Source: Buxus sempervirens
Taxonomy: Eukaryota; Streptophyta; Magnoliopsida; Buxales; Buxaceae
DNA: 64,000 bases
Direction: 5' to 3'
Assembly (NCBI GenBank): GCA_947561395.2
Contig: OX387187.1
Span: 36,313,829-36,377,828, forward strand
The notes below the pieces were generated by a model. The model was not told where the DNA came from. It saw nothing but the letters and a program-made list of their open reading frames with translations, and made no database searches. Below, piece after piece: positions 43,675 through 57,335 of this stretch (positions within the stretch are counted from its first letter, which is position 1; each line of letters starts with the position of its first letter). Position numbers and translations under genes: made by a program.

Positions 43675-46600
43675 GAAGAATGCACATTTCCTGAGGATCC
43701 TAAGGAGCCTTGTTCTCAGGAAGTGATTTCAATAAAGGCTCTTCAAAAAAAAAAAAAAGAAGATTTTTCCCTTTTACATTTTTCTAGGAAAAAAAAAGTT
43801 TTCAGCAAGGTCCTTTAACTTATGAATCATATCTTTTATTGAATTTCATTGAGTTGAATATGACTTTGACATTGGGCTCAATTTTGAGACCAAAATCGAA
43901 GAAAAAGACATTTTATATAAAAATTCAAATCTTTTTAAGTGTCATGAGAAGAATATTCTCCAAAATTATGAAGTGACCAATTTTATGGCCTTTGGAACCA
44001 AAGATGACCAACAGTCTTCAACAGAAAAGATAGAAGAAGATTTGAAGTTTCTGCATTAGAATACAGAAAGGATCGCACCACTTGCTGACTCATTCAAAGG
44101 GAAGTTGATAATATTGTTTGAAGAAATTTGAGGCTTTGCACTTGAAAATATGGGAGAATCTGACCTTTTCGTTGGAAATAGAATTGAGCATCATCCAAAT
44201 TCATGAGATTGATCAAAAGGTGAAGAACTTGTTCATAATAGAGGTTCTATTTGAAGATGCTTTTATCTTGACAGAAGGTGATTAAGAAGAAAAAAAAAAG
44301 AGAAGAAAAAATCCTGAGCCAGTCATGTAGTGCAACTCTACCAAGTCTGAAAATTCAAACTTTTCTTAAAATGATAAGAGGCCTTTCTTTCTTATATCCC
44401 CAAAAATTTTGAAATCCCTAGTTAAACCCTTTGAGCTTGATACATTTTTCCAAGTAACCTAAACTGAGAATTGTAACCCCACATTGGGGCAAATTTATTA
44501 AGGCATAAAAAAAAAAGGGAATGAAGGGACAATTATTGAAGAAAATGGGGCAAAGAAATGAAAAAAAAAAAAGGGGAAGAAAAAAAAGATAATCAAATGC
44601 TATTTGGAGAATGTCTTCAAAATTGTGAAGAAAAGAATGAAAAAAAGAAATTCAATACTAGAGAATATGTTTTAAATGAAGGAAGAACTTCATTACTGGG
44701 GCAATTTTGTATTCATTCCAAGGGAAGAAATGCCTTAAAAATTACAATTTCAGTTAACCCATTTGATCATAGGGTATTTGAGCCTTTTATTCCTTTTCTT
44801 TCTAAACTAACACCAAGCCTTCGTTTCGTCCCATTCATAAGTCCTCTTTGATTAAGAAATTTTGAATTAAGGTAGCTTGGACCACATAGTTGCTGGTGAT
44901 GAAGGATAAAAAAAAAAAAAAAGAAAGAAGAAGAAAAAAAAAAAAAAGAAAAACGGAAAAAAAAATGGAAGGAAATGTAGTGAAAACTCGGGAGGGCGCT
45001 ACATGGCAAATAATCAACTATCTACAAGAAGGAAATCGTCAGAGAGGAAAGTCCAGAATTGGCATAGATCGAGGTGAAATCCTCACGTTGGTGGTTATTT
45101 TGAGATACATCCACTCTTCAAGTGATTGAGAAAATTCTCTTTTCAAGACTGAAGCAACATAATCAGAACTATGATATGAATCATCTGTGAACAAGTCGAT
45201 GGCCATCAAAATTGCCATTAGGAAATTATTGCTGAAGTTGAAGTCATAAATTCTCATACCATGGATACAATGGAGAAACAATTGTTCTTCAATTGGATGA
45301 AGGAAGATGTCTTTCTAGACTGGGGCAAAATAGTCAGATTGAAAGAGTTGTCATATCAGAAGCATCAATTGACAAGCCAATGGTCATGGGAATGATTCTA
45401 AAGGTTCCGAAGGCTTATTTTGGTCTTTCTTCATTTTCTGAAATAATCTTCTCATTATTCAACTTGATTTTAATTCTTTTGGACTATATGCTAATAAGCG
45501 ATTGGATCATTTTTCAAAAAAAAAAAGAGCACCAAAAAAACAAAAAAACTATATTTTTGGCCTATGATGAGAATCTATATCTTTTCATAAAACATTGGTT
45601 TTGCAAGCATTAGAGAATTCTGAGGCCACTAGTATAAAACATATTTTCTTATGTTTGCATTTGCATTCTTCTATTAGGGTTTCTTTTTGGCAAAGGTTTA
45701 AAAAAAAAAAGAAGAAAAAGAAAGAGGAAAAAAAAGAGAAAAAGAAAAAAAGGAAAAAAAGAGAAAAAGGAAAAAAGAAGATCATCTGAGGGGCAAATAC
45801 TTCTTCAAACAATCAAAACCGGGGCATGCTCAGTGTCTTTCCGTCTGGGTTTTCATTGGAATGAATTCCAACATCTGGAAGAAGTAGTCAAGCTTTAGTC
45901 TTCGAATCTGAAAGAAAAAAAAAAAGAAGGCTTCGAAGCAATGGCATGTTAAACAAGGGTTCCCAATTCTTCAATCATGAAGAAAGATTTTAATAGGGCA
46001 GCAAGAAGGCATGAAAGACAGATCATAGGTTGTAAGGGCATGAGGTTAGATCAACAGATCATGATCCATCAATAAAGATGAGGGCATTTACTTGGGCAGT
46101 TAAAAAGCATGAAAACAGGTTATGGGCAGTAAAGGCACATACATCGTTATTGAGAGAGCAAGAAGATAAAGAAGCAAAAGCAAGTTGCAGAATATTCAAG
46201 CACAGGTTCGGGCATCAAATGGCACCCAGGTATATCAAAAAAGAAAATCAATCAAGAAAATTCAAAAAGTGAAAAACATCAAAATCAATTGAGTTTGCAG
46301 TGGTCAATTTTAAATCCACATTCTTTTCAAAAATTGCTTGTCTCAGATTTCTTTTCATAGCCACGAGAGCTCCAAGAAATCTGAGATAAGGAAGAGACGC
46401 CACCCCACTTCAAGCAGGGGTTTCATTGGCTATCTTCGAATCCATGTTTTTATCATTTCTTTGTTGGACCAAAGCAAGTTCAATTAATGAGATGTTTTTC
46501 AAATGTGTAATTTTGAGTTGTGTCTGTTCTTTGCTGTTTATTGTGCTACAACTGCAGGCCACCCAGAAAAATTGTATTTTTATTATTTTCTTCACATTTT

Positions 46601-46897
46601 TAAGAGATTAATGTACATATTAGTTGTAAGTTGCAAGGATTGCCACCTTACCCACTTTTGTTTAAAAAATTTTTTGTCTCAAATCTCACTTCATAGCCCA
46701 CAAGTGCTCAGTGAGAGGAGAGAGGAAGATTTGGCCCTTAAGCTGAGGGATTTCTTAGCAAATCTTCCACAATCAATTCTTTTTTCAAAAATCAACCATT
46801 TAATCCTTGCAAAGTGCAATTGATTATACAAAAATCTCAGAAAGTGCAATTGGTGGGTCTTTTTGCTCTCTGCTTGTAATTGGTTCCAATTACCAGC
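43675..46897 (+). other. Non-coding internal remainder of element B
   Basis: The first 300 bp (to about 43960) is homologous to the A2 pre-RT linker 34216-34510 but full of stops. The rest is A-rich with simple AAAG runs (44550-44970, 45700-45780) and no RT, RNase H or integrase motif in any frame. Listed ORFs here are short and low-complexity. Confidence 0.75.
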
Positions 46898-46911
46898 AAA
46901 GAGGGGGCAGC
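46898..46911 (+). other. Polypurine tract of element B
   Basis: AAAGAGGGGGCAG immediately before the 3' LTR start TGTAGACACCCC; it would prime plus-strand DNA synthesis. Confidence 0.8.
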
Positions 46912-48730
46912 TGTAGACACCCCAAATTGCACTACCAAATGAGAAAATAATAAAAACATGTAATTAGAGCTTAAAACAGGTCAAAAAAGCCTAAAAATAG
47001 AATGAACAGGCTTTGCCCGTATTTCCTTCACGGGCTCATTGCGCCTGCAAATTATCTACGGACAGGCGCGTCCGTAGTATCTATACGGTCCCCATTGGAC
47101 CGTAGTGTATTTACGGGCATTAAAAGACACGTGCAAGTTTTGTCCTCCTCTCGATTTCCGAGCTTTATTTGAAGTCCAATATATCTTTAAACGAGCGGAT
47201 TATGTCTGTTATTCGCTGAGGCCACCTTGGTTGGCTATGGATGGGCATTATCTCCAACTTTCTCTCTATCCTGAGGATCAGGCTATATCCTTCTGGACCA
47301 ACCATACCCCTGGGTGTGTCTATAAATAGAGGCTCATTCCTCTAGCTAAGGGCCACGAAATTTTGAGTCCAAGGAATTCTCAAAAGCTCCAAGAGAAGGA
47401 AAGGAATCCCTGCTGCTCTGCCTGCTCAATCCAGGTAAGTCCCCTATCCCTTTTTATTTTTCTGTTTTCAATTCTAGATGTAATAGGATCATCTCTATTG
47501 CTGTAGAATAAGGCCATATCTGTTTTTGTATTCCTAAACTTGTCTCTAAGTACCTCAAGGGTCTCTCTAGCCGTAAAACGTGAAGAGAGAACTAGGGGAA
47601 AGGGGAACAGGTGGATCCCTAGAATAGAACCCCATATCTGTTTTTTTCCTTTTTCATAGAATAAGGCCTATGATTGTGTTTGTGTAACGAAACCTATCTC
47701 TAAGTACCTCAAGGGTCTCTCTAGCCGTAAAACGTGAAGAGAGAACTAGGGGAAAGGGGAACAGGTGGATCCGTAGGGTAGACCCCCATGTGCTCAAATC
47801 TGTGAGATGTGGCTATTTTGAATATCCTGATCATGTTTTAATGTTTTTTATGATATATCTGAATGAATAACATGAATTTATGATGTTTATAGCATGAGAT
47901 CCCCACTTTTTGATAAAATTTGGATTTTTGCCACTTTTGCACCTACAGCACTGTTTTCGCGATTTTTGTGGTTTTAGGCTAGGATTTTGGATCTATCATG
48001 ATCAATATGGTAGATCTGAATCTAGAAGCCTGAAAATAACTTCTAGGGTTTCATGAGATGGTTTTTAAATTGTTTTTCATTATTGAGAGAAGACCCTACG
48101 GTCTAAATTCTCCCTTTTTGGTGTTTTTCATCAATGTGGATATTTTTGGTTTTGATTTTCAGATTTTATGTGAAATTTGGGCTTTATCTATGTCCTGGAC
48201 TGTTCAAGTTAAATTTTGAAATATTTTATAAAAATCATATTTTTCTAGATTTCTAGAATTTAGCTTGAAGCCAGATTTTTGGATTTTTCACTTTAAATTG
48301 ATTTTATTTGATTTTATCTCAATTTTATTTTGATCATGGAACCCTAGGAATGGTATGATCATGTTTGATAGTTCTGGATCAATCAGAATATTCATATGAA
48401 AAAACCATATATTTTTGACTTTTTTTGTGATTTTCCTGATTTTTATAGCAAGCTTTTTCCTTTATTTTAAACATGAACAATGCCTGGCAACCACCTTGTG
48501 TGGATGAATAGGGGTGCCTAACACCTTCCCCTGTTCATAACTTAATCCCCTTACCCATCTCTGGTTGTTTTTTTTAGGAGGGATATTTTGCCCTAAAATT
48601 TGCCTTTTGTGCTTATTTAATATTTTGGTGTCCATTCACACCTAAATTGAATGGTGGCGACTCTTTGTTTAATATAATCCCGCGTGATGATTGAGGAAAT
48701 CATTAGATTGATTTTTTCCCATGTCTCACA
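46912..48730 (+). repeat. 3' LTR of element B (1819 bp, complete)
   Basis: TGTAGACACCCC...TGTCTCACA. U3 contains the palindrome array 47015-47118 and a TATA box near 47319. The ends are the same as those of family A although most internal sequence differs. Confidence 0.95.
47015..47118 (+). repeat. Phased palindrome array in B U3 (4 units, 27-28-bp period)
   Basis: 21-bp units start at 47015, 47043, 47070 and 47098. Stems: GCCCGT/ACGGGC, GCCTGC/ACGGAC (degenerate), GTCCGT/ACGGTC, GACCGT/ACGGGC (one mismatch). 9-bp loops vary. Geometry equals the leader array of B. Confidence 0.92.
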
Positions 48731-50702
48731 CCATTCTCACCAACCCTAACCCTAGCCTTTGCCTATAAATAGGAGGCTCCTCCTTAAGCAAATGTCCATT
48801 AACTCTCTTGCCAATAATTCTTGCCAAGAATCTCTGCCAAGAAGAGCTCCGAGTGAAGAGGGAAACCGCTGCGGAATTGCTTCCAGAACTTAGGTAAGCC
48901 TCAAACCTATCTTTTATTTTCTGTTTTACATTTCTAGATCTAGATCTCTTCTTCTACCTTTCTGTAGAATAAGGCATTTTTGTGTGTATGAAAACCCTTC
49001 CCCGGCTCAAAGTATCTCAAGACTCCCCCTAGCCGTAAAACGTGAAGGCGGGATTTAGGAGAAACGAGACTGGGGATTGACCGTAGTACTAGAACCTATT
49101 TAGAATAAAGCCTTTTGAATCTTTGGAGCCCGTTTCATATTCAAAGTACCCCAAGATTATCTTGAAGAACCGTGTTTAACGGGGAGAGAGAACTAAGGAA
49201 AACGATAATGGAACGGAACCCTAGGTTGCTTTTAGAACCCTATTTTAAATGAATGAGAATGCATGCTATGTTGTTATATTGTTCTTGAATGATTTTCACT
49301 TACACATACATTGCACCCGTTTTGGCGGGATAGGCTCATATTTTGGGTTTATTACATTTATTGTGATAAATCTGAAATAAATGGCCTCAATCAATTCTGG
49401 AATGTTTTTAAAAGGTTTTTAAAAGATTTGGATTCATCTTGCACGAATCACACACACTTTATCACAGTTTTGAGTTGGTTTTGTTCAAAAAAAGGCTTAA
49501 CTTGACAGCAACTGTACCCATACTTTGGACACTCATAACTTCATCGTCCGGATGAATTTTGGAGTGATTTTAGAACCATGGGAAAGGTGAGGCTGTCTAG
49601 TTTATGCCTACCAAATTTCATTAATTTCTATCGAGCGGATTTTTGACACCTCTCTGTCGAAGTTGATTGGACAGTTCAGGTTTAAATACGGAACTTGTCA
49701 CTTCGACGGAGCGCCATGTGTTCGTTTTAAATCCGATCCGATTGATTTTTGTTTCTGGGCACTCCTTTATGAGTCTATTTTCAAATCCAGTTGGTTTCAT
49801 AATTTTTTGACTCCATTTGTATTATTGGTAACATATGTACTCAGAACTGCTCATCAGTACTTTTCTGGGTAAATCTGTGATCTTCAGGGCCTGTTCGGGA
49901 GACCACCCAAGGCACATCCGAATGAATTTTTGTATGAGGCTAGTTTCGTTCGAAATATGGCCATACAGACTTCAATCACACCAAATTTCGTGGAGTTTTA
50001 TGGAGTGGATTTTTCTAGGTGATTTTCCAAACTTGCATGCTTATCACTTTTGATTTTCCCCAGCTGCAACTTTAAAGGAGCATAACTCCTAGGATTTCAA
50101 CCGGATTTACTTGAAATTTTGCATGAGTCTCTTATTTACCATGATCTTTCAAATGGATTTGGTTTGATTCAATTTAAAATTGATTTTGAATGATTTCAAG
50201 ACAAATGGCATTACTTTTCACCGAATTTTCCGGATTTAACTCAACTTGGTTTTGTGCAACTTTTACTTTGGATTTCCATTTTTGTTGATATTCCAGAAAT
50301 GATATTGACATAAAAGAGGATCTGAAATTCATTTGGATCTTCATGTGGAGATATCATATATTTGGCCTTTTTCAAGGTTTTTGATAATTTTTAGCAAGCT
50401 TTCTTATTTCTTTTTTTGCATGAACAAACACTTGGCAACCACCTTGTGTGGATGAATGGGGTGCCTAACACCTTCCCCCGTTCATAATCTAATCCCCTTA
50501 CCCATCTCTGGATTTGATTTTCAAGTAGGGTTATTTTTACTCTAGAATTTGTCTTTTAGCTATTTTTGCTTATTGATTGAATCTTTTGGTGTCCATTCAC
50601 ACCCAAAATCTGAATGGTGGCGACTCTCCCAACCTTTTACGTCGAGCCCCGTGTGTTGACGGAGGGGATGATCATCTCCGGTGATTTTTTCCGTGTCTCA
50701 CA
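48731..50702 (+). repeat. Family A LTR fragment (3' part) adjoining B
   Basis: Aligns with 30179-32107 of the A2 LTR and ends TGTCTCACA at 50702. Its U3 is missing; it starts CCATTCTCACC directly at the B LTR end. Most simply, B inserted into this LTR and the left part was later deleted together with the start of B. Confidence 0.85.
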
Positions 50703-52655
50703 GTTACCTAACTGTTTACTTCCTAAATTTCTTTGACAAATCATCACATACTTGGTCTCCTTTAGGATAAGTGTCCACTCCCTATATTTCCATAAAACTC
50801 TTTAGTAATTTTATACATGTCCCAAATAATAATAATTTATATCTAATTTTTTTAATATTCTGCCCATAGTACTGCAAGTGTCACCCACTAGTTGCTATGG
50901 TTGGAAGGAAATTAAATGTGTTTTGAATGGTCCTTGTGTAAGCATGACTTGATGAATAGTTAATATAATACTTTTTTAACTCATTTTTATTTTTTTCTCT
51001 CTTGTTTGCCATTACCCTCAAAATGAGTTATTTGCCATTGATATGGAACAAGAATAAAAGGTTTGAAATCAAGAAAGAAGGTTAGAATGCAAAGAAATCA
51101 ACAAGAAAGCTTCTTGGGATTTCCAATGCAAGTTGCATATTCTATAAATGGGAGATATGTAGGTAGTAAGTTATGGGTAAGTTACTTATTCTGATAAAAA
51201 ACTAATTGGAAGATAGAAGTCAATATGAACAAAAGAGAGATTAGTCCAAAATCTATCGGATTCCGTTTATAAATTAGTATTCATGAAGTCGCAAATCCAT
51301 TATTATTTCTAGTATTATCTCACTGAGGAATACATGGCGTGTCTCTGATCTTAACTATTTTAGTTTGAGAAGTTCAAGAAGCAAGACTTTCCTCAATTGA
51401 CAAATTCAATCTTCTACAGCCGCTGTTTTTTGAGTATGGATATTTTGTTCATGTTTCTTCAGTCAGCAATGTCATTTTGTAAGAATGGATTTGTGGGTTA
51501 TTTTATCTCTGCTACCATGTCAAGAAATGTTTTTGTGATTAACCAAGAGAAGGTCCAAACTATTGACTTCTCATGGGATGAAACACAAGGGACACATCAG
51601 ATACGAAAACAAACAAGTGTCAAGGTAACATACCTTTGGGGGTTTAACACTACACCAGCTTACAACTATAATGACATGTTTAAAACATAAAATTTTTTTA
51701 GATAAAGTGATACTTTATTAATTAAATTAAGATTGAATAATGGTTTCTTAAAATTGTTAAAATTTAGTTGTATTTTTTAAAAAATTAAAAAAAGAGTGAT
51801 TATTTACTATTAATTGGACCAACCCTCTAAGGTTGGAATCATTGTGAGGTACGTACGCATAGGCAATTTGGTTCAGACAAAAGTGTAACAAAGAGAAAAT
51901 TTGTTTTTAAAATATTTTCTAAAATGTTTTGTTACTTAAAAATTTTTAATTTTTTCTTAATTATTTTGATAAAGTATTGTTGACACCAAGGTTTACTCCG
52001 TACCGAGACGAACGACCCCGATCCGGGTTATCTAGTTCAATGGATGACTTTGGACTAGTCGGTACCGGTCCAATACATCCGGTTCGGAACGATATTAGTC
52101 CGGTCTAGAACGGTACTAGTTGATCCAGTTCGGTGCAGTTTAAAATGTAAAAAAAAATTTAAAAATGACCAAAAAAGGGAAAAATCATTTATAATTGTTA
52201 TAAATTATAAATGATTGACGTAGCATATAATAAAGTTGATATTATATCAGATCATGATCTTCTTATAATTATCCTGAAATAGTTTTTATTTTGCAAGAAT
52301 TATCATATACTGATGAATACTCATCCAATTTACCCTCATCATCACATGTTTATTATGCCTAACAATGCTTTGGAATATCTTGATGTCTTAACCAAATGGA
52401 AGACTGAGACTAAGATCCTATAGTTAAGGAATTGGTTTTCAACATTGAGATCTTATAGTTAAGGAATTGGTTTTCAACATTGAGAGTATTAGGGTTTAAG
52501 TTGAAATCCCCTAAGGTGGCGTTTGGAGTTGCTCATGCTTATGGGTAAGCACTTATAGATAAAATCGCTTAGGCTGTGTTTAGGGTTGCTTAATTAAGTG
52601 ATTAATCCAACACACATAGGTGTGAGGCCCACCAAGTGAATATTCTGTGGGCCCC
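50703..52655. other. Unassigned AT-rich sequence
   Basis: No recognisable gene. An ORF of 97 codons at 51397-51690 has no domain I recognise. A 35-bp block (GATCCTATAGTTAAGGAATT...) is directly duplicated at 52414-52483. A GC-richer patch near 51995-52140 repeats CCGGT-type words (GGTACCGG, CCGGTTCGG). The stretch near 52600 (CACATAGGTGTGAGGCCCAC) resembles 56310-56370, suggesting a small dispersed repeat. Confidence 0.5.
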
Positions 52656-52850
52656 ACACTTATCTGTATTGGTCGACTTCTATTGAAGTATTTACCTGCC
52701 TTAACCTATTCACTCCCGTTATTAGTAACAATGTGCACCATATTCTTTTGACCAACCTCTTTAACAACAGATTTCATCAAATTGGCTATATAATCTGCAT
52801 CTTTAATTCTGCCACTTGCATCCATTGATCTAAGGAAGATTGCTCCATCC
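52656..52850 (-). pseudogene. hAT-type (DUF659-like) fragment, second copy
   Basis: Minus strand encodes GAIFLRSMDASGRIKDADY and the same TAG after NNGSE as the copy at 18150-18345. Dead fragment carried by unit duplication. Confidence 0.7.
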
Positions 52851-52879
52851 TTGCAATATATCAGAATAATATCAGAATC

Positions 52880-53400
52880 AAATCAGAATTGAAGACTCGG
52901 ATCATACTTTTTCATATATATAATTAAACACAAAACTTTGAAAATGTTTAATGATCATTAGAAACAAACTAGAGATCAATCGGAACTTAAACGGATTAGA
53001 ATTTCAGAACTGAAATATTGATCTCGATTCATTTTCTTAATAAATATTGAACGTTGATTAACTCTATCGGTTAATCACCAATTCCCCCCGGGTTTCTATC
53101 AAGAAATCCCTTGAGCTCTCCATTAATTAGAAAAATTCACAATTAATAAGCAATTAATCAGACGAATCTCTATTTAAATGAGAAAAAATGTGAAAATGAA
53201 TTTTGCTCATAGTTTTTAAGTCTTTACTAACATTGATCTGCCTCTAAAAGACCAATCCAAAATTCACATAAAATACAGTTATCGACAAATCCACCGAAAT
53301 CTCAAAATTTAAGTTCTTAAAACTGCTTTACAAAAGCTAAACATTGAAAATAGAGACCATGCTTTACAAACATAATAAGCATTCAAATCAAATTAAAACT
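52880..53400. other. Downstream segment of a further defensin-like unit (diverged)
   Basis: Aligns with 18365-18504 and 10120-10545 (for example TTTAATGATCATTAGAAACA and AATCAGACGAATCTC). It is joined at about 53415 directly to the tandem-repeat field upstream of gene D. The gene belonging to this unit is not in the window. Confidence 0.75.
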
Positions 53401-53756
53401 GCTTTTATTTACCAACTTAATAAAAGCTTTGGCATAGTTTGCTGTGTGCATTGGAAAGACTTCTTTGGCGTATTTTGCTTGAGACATGATATATGAACAA
53501 CAATGGATGTCACCCGGATTCATAGAAATTATCGTAAGGACACAAGAAGAGTTTTTATTGTAACTTTGCAATCATCCATCTTGGCATTGGAAAGAACTTC
53601 TTTAATTGGCATGTTTTGCATGTCCTGCATGAGCAGAAGTGGATGCCCTTGTGACGTAAATTTCTAGAGAGTAGTAGTAAGACCCAAGACTACTTCTTAT
53701 AGCAAACTTCAAAATAATTTTGTGTATTAGGGTTTTTAGTTCATTCGTATGAATTG

Positions 53757-53762
<6 letters not shown>

Positions 53763-53811
<49 letters not shown>
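53763..53811 (+). repeat. (GA)n microsatellite
   Basis: Uninterrupted GA dinucleotides about 200 bp after the nearest repeat unit. The Ser/Leu ORF on the other strand is an artefact. Confidence 0.95.
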
Positions 53812-53814
<3 letters not shown>

Positions 53815-56496
53815 CAAAGGTGTGTGAGAGCTCTAAGAGAAGTTGGAGGGGTTCTGCGAGAATTTGAAGGCCGCAGGAGGATTGATTTGAGGCTCTAGCA
53901 TATCAGATAAGCAATATATATATGTAGTAGCTATTAATTTTGTAAGCAATAATGTATGATTTTGGGTTTTCAGAAATTCTCTATATTTATCCTTCTTCAA
54001 TTCTTTCAGTTTCTGAGCATGTCTCTACATTCATCTGTTCCTCGTGGAGATCAAATCTTGAGGGCCAAAAGCTGCAAATTGCCATACGAGATGATTCTAA
54101 TTAAGTAAACCTTTGAGCCTTCGATCGATCGAGTTAGAGTTTTTGTTCTGATATGAGGCTTGCAGTCAGCCCAATTCTGTTAGCTATATACAGCTAGCTA
54201 GATTAGCTATATGTTTAATCTGGTGTTCTTATCTGTATTAATTCTAACTTCGTTACACATTCTATTTGACTAGGATGATTTGTTAAATTAGATTTACCAT
54301 ATGTCTTTTGATTATTAGGTGTTCTAATTAATAAGTTACTTCTGGTTACTACTAGCAGAAAGTACGTGCTATTAGGGTGTGAAATGGAAAAGAAACTATC
54401 TACCATTTCTTTTCGATCTTGTTGGTACTTGTTGTTGTGAATATGTAGTTATTGCTTAGGTTTTGGAAATGCGAATTTTGCTAGGTCATCCTCATTGGAC
54501 TTATGGGCTTCACCCGTTCGTACATACTGGATGCATATATAAGGGTGCGTGGTGTAGGACTAATTACTCGTGAGTAGGCTCGCTAATGTGGGTTATGTGG
54601 ATCCTACAAACTAAATTTAACTCAAAAAATGCAAAGGTGAGATGTTATGGGCTCTTGATGTAGTCCTCAAAATTTTGTTCGATTTGAACTTCAGTTGCAT
54701 TTAATTTGAAAATAAAAAGGGAAAAAGGTGCAAAACCTATACTCTGCTTGGAGAGAACTACTTTGATGTATTTTGTGTATGACATACAAACAGTTGGGGA
54801 GAACTTCCTTAATAGGAAGTGTATGCACCCCATTTGAGGAGACGGTTCTCAAAATCTTCGTAATGATGTGTAAGGACTGTTTTGGAAACTTGCACATTTT
54901 AGTTGGGACGATTCTCAAAGAGGCACCGGGTCTTATATATAGATATAGATATAGATTGATCTATTCTTGGGCCAAACTATTCAATTTGAGTTTTCCAAAC
55001 AAGTCCAAGAGATCGATACAATGTTGTCTCTTCCTCCTACAAGAAAAAAAAAAAAAAAGAATTTGGATGCCTCTGTTTTCTCAATTTTTCTCTTCGAGAG
55101 GGTTTCTCAAGCCATAGGGGTAGCCATTGACAACTTCATAGAAGTTCAAAATAATAAACCTTGTCTGATAAGAATACATATTTGGGACATATCTATGATC
55201 TGAATTGAGCCTCTGTCAATCTCTTTCCAGGGACAATCTCTTTCTCTTACAAACTTAGGGTTTAAGTTGAAATCCCCTAAATCTAGAAACATGTGCCCTG
55301 TTTGTAGGCAAATTGTCTAACCGTTTTATCTGAACGGTTGGCCTTTTAAAATAAAACTGATTTTTGGGAAATTCCAACTACAAAATCACCACTTTGTACC
55401 CAAGCTTTTTTTCTTCATTTTTTTAAAACCTTTTCTATTTTTTATTTTTTTGCATACTTTCTTCTCCAATCATTATGCAAAATTAGGATGCATGCTTACA
55501 ACAAGCTTTAAAATAATTCTAAAAATAAAATCTTATAAAAAGAAGCATTGCTCCAGATACCTTTGTAATCATCTATTTTCAAGCTCTTATAAAAATGAGC
55601 ATTGCTCTGGGTATTGGAGAGAGTTCTTTGGAATATTTTGCTTGAGACAAATGAACAATAGAGGATGTCATTGTCACTTAGTCACTTAGTTGGCTTTTAT
55701 AATAAATTATTGTAGAAAGAACCATTGTTTTAGTTGGCTTTTATAATCATCATCGATATGTGCTTTGGCATATTTTGCATGTCTCGTATAGACAAAAGTG
55801 GAGGTTCTTATGATGTTCCTTGAGGCACAGTCTTGAAATCATCTATTTGTGCTTGCTGGCAACCAAACTTTTGTGATCGAGACATATGAACAACAGTGTA
55901 TGTCCTTGTGAACTTCTGCTCCTAAAAATTAATGTAAAGAAGACTCTTGATAGACACGTAATAATAAACTCTAAATGTTTCATAGGCAACGCATATTTGA
56001 AATCTTCTGCTATGTTTACCCGAATTGGTCCTTGATGTGGCCGCAAGATTTTGCTATGTGAAGCACCTCATGATCTATGTTTTTTCATCATTGCAAATGT
56101 TTCAAGTGGGACCTAGATGAAAAGAAACTGATCGTGAGATTCTTCACATGGCAAAATTTCACGGCCTCAACAGGGACTAATTCAGGTAAACATAGCAGCA
56201 AATTCATCTCATCATTTAATATGTAAGCCTTGTGAGAAAAATAGTAAAATAATAAAGAATTAAAAAAAAAATTCTTTGGCAGCATCTGGGCTATTCATAT
56301 AGCCCTAATCCATACACATAGGTGTGGGGCCCACCAAATGAATATTCTATGGGCCCCACACCTTCATGTGTTGGTGTAAGACTGTATTGAGCATCTTTGC
56401 TATAGATGATACAACCCTGTCGGTATGTGTTGGTGTAAGACAGTATTGAGCATCTTTGCTTTATTAGACTCTCTCTCGCTCTCCTCCTTCATCTTC

Positions 56497-56673
56497 TATA
56501 AAAACACGAGAAGGGGCTCTCTTCGAGGACGAGCAGATGGACTCTCTCTCACACTCTCGTACACTCTCTCCCAGCAATCTATTTCTATAACTTTCTCTTA
56601 TACTCTTTCTTCGTCATCTCTGAAAAGGAAAAAAACCAGAAGCACAGAAACAGGAGGACGGAGCTCTATGCAG
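56497..56673 (+). promoter_or_regulatory. Candidate distal promoter and noncoding exon of gene D
   Basis: TATAAAAACACGAG at 56497 and a CT-rich, then AG-rich segment ending GCAG before GTGAAG (56674). Conserved with 15039-15239 of gene B in position and sequence. Confidence 0.45.
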
Positions 56674-57335
56674 GTGAAGTTGATTTAGTATTCACAATGC
56701 ATTTTGGCAATTTGCTGGTGGTTTGTATGATTGATCGGTGCTTTTTACGTTTGGGAAAAATTCATGCCCGTTAGTTTGTTCATTAAAAATGATTGGTTTC
56801 TCTTTCTAGAATTTTTCTCTCTAAAATTAAGAGAATTATCACTCTAGAAAGGATTTTCTCTATATAGATTTCTTTCTCTATACTTCTCTCTCTTTTATCT
56901 CTCCAGAATTCCCTTTTTATAGTGTTTTCTCTCTCTAAAATTCCCTCTTTAGGAGTTTTCACTCTAGAAAGGATTTGCTCTATTTACGTTTTCTCTATCT
57001 AAAATTACATTCTTGTATAAAGAACCATTGTTTTTTATAGCTTTGCAATCATCCATCCATGCTTTGGAGATGACAATTTTTTGTCATATTTTGCGTTCGA
57101 CATACGAACGAAAGCGGATGTTCTTGTGGTGCCGCTTTCTAGAAAGTTGTGTAAAGACCAAAGAATTTTAATAAGAGGAAACTATATATTCAGTAATATC
57201 TGAAAATAAATTATTGTAGAAACGACCCTTCCGCGTATAGCCTTTCAACCATCTATCTGTGCTGATGAGACATACGAACTGACAGTGTATGTTTTTGTAA
57301 TTATTTCAATTCCTAAAAAGTAGTGCACATACTTT

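Larger units (their letters stand above)
37675..48730 (+). mobile_element. Gag-only LTR retrotransposon B (Tat-related, non-autonomous)
   Basis: 5' LTR (first 194 bp missing), primer-binding site, leader with two kinds of palindrome repeats, an intact gag ORF, a non-coding internal remainder, polypurine tract and complete 3' LTR. The shared 1625 bp of the LTRs have equal length and are almost identical (one clear difference, near 38906/48339), so the insertion is young. Protease, RT, RNase H and integrase are absent; movement would need an autonomous Tat partner. Confidence 0.92.

Noticed and set aside
44558..45812. Lys/Glu- or Phe/Ser-rich ORFs in element B
   Set aside because: They come from AAAG-type low-complexity runs; no pol domain or conservation supports coding.
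27024..50702. A2 and the LTR at 48731-50702 as a proven single element
   Set aside because: Flanking 5-bp sequences do not match and the connecting region is deleted, so it is kept only as a possibility.
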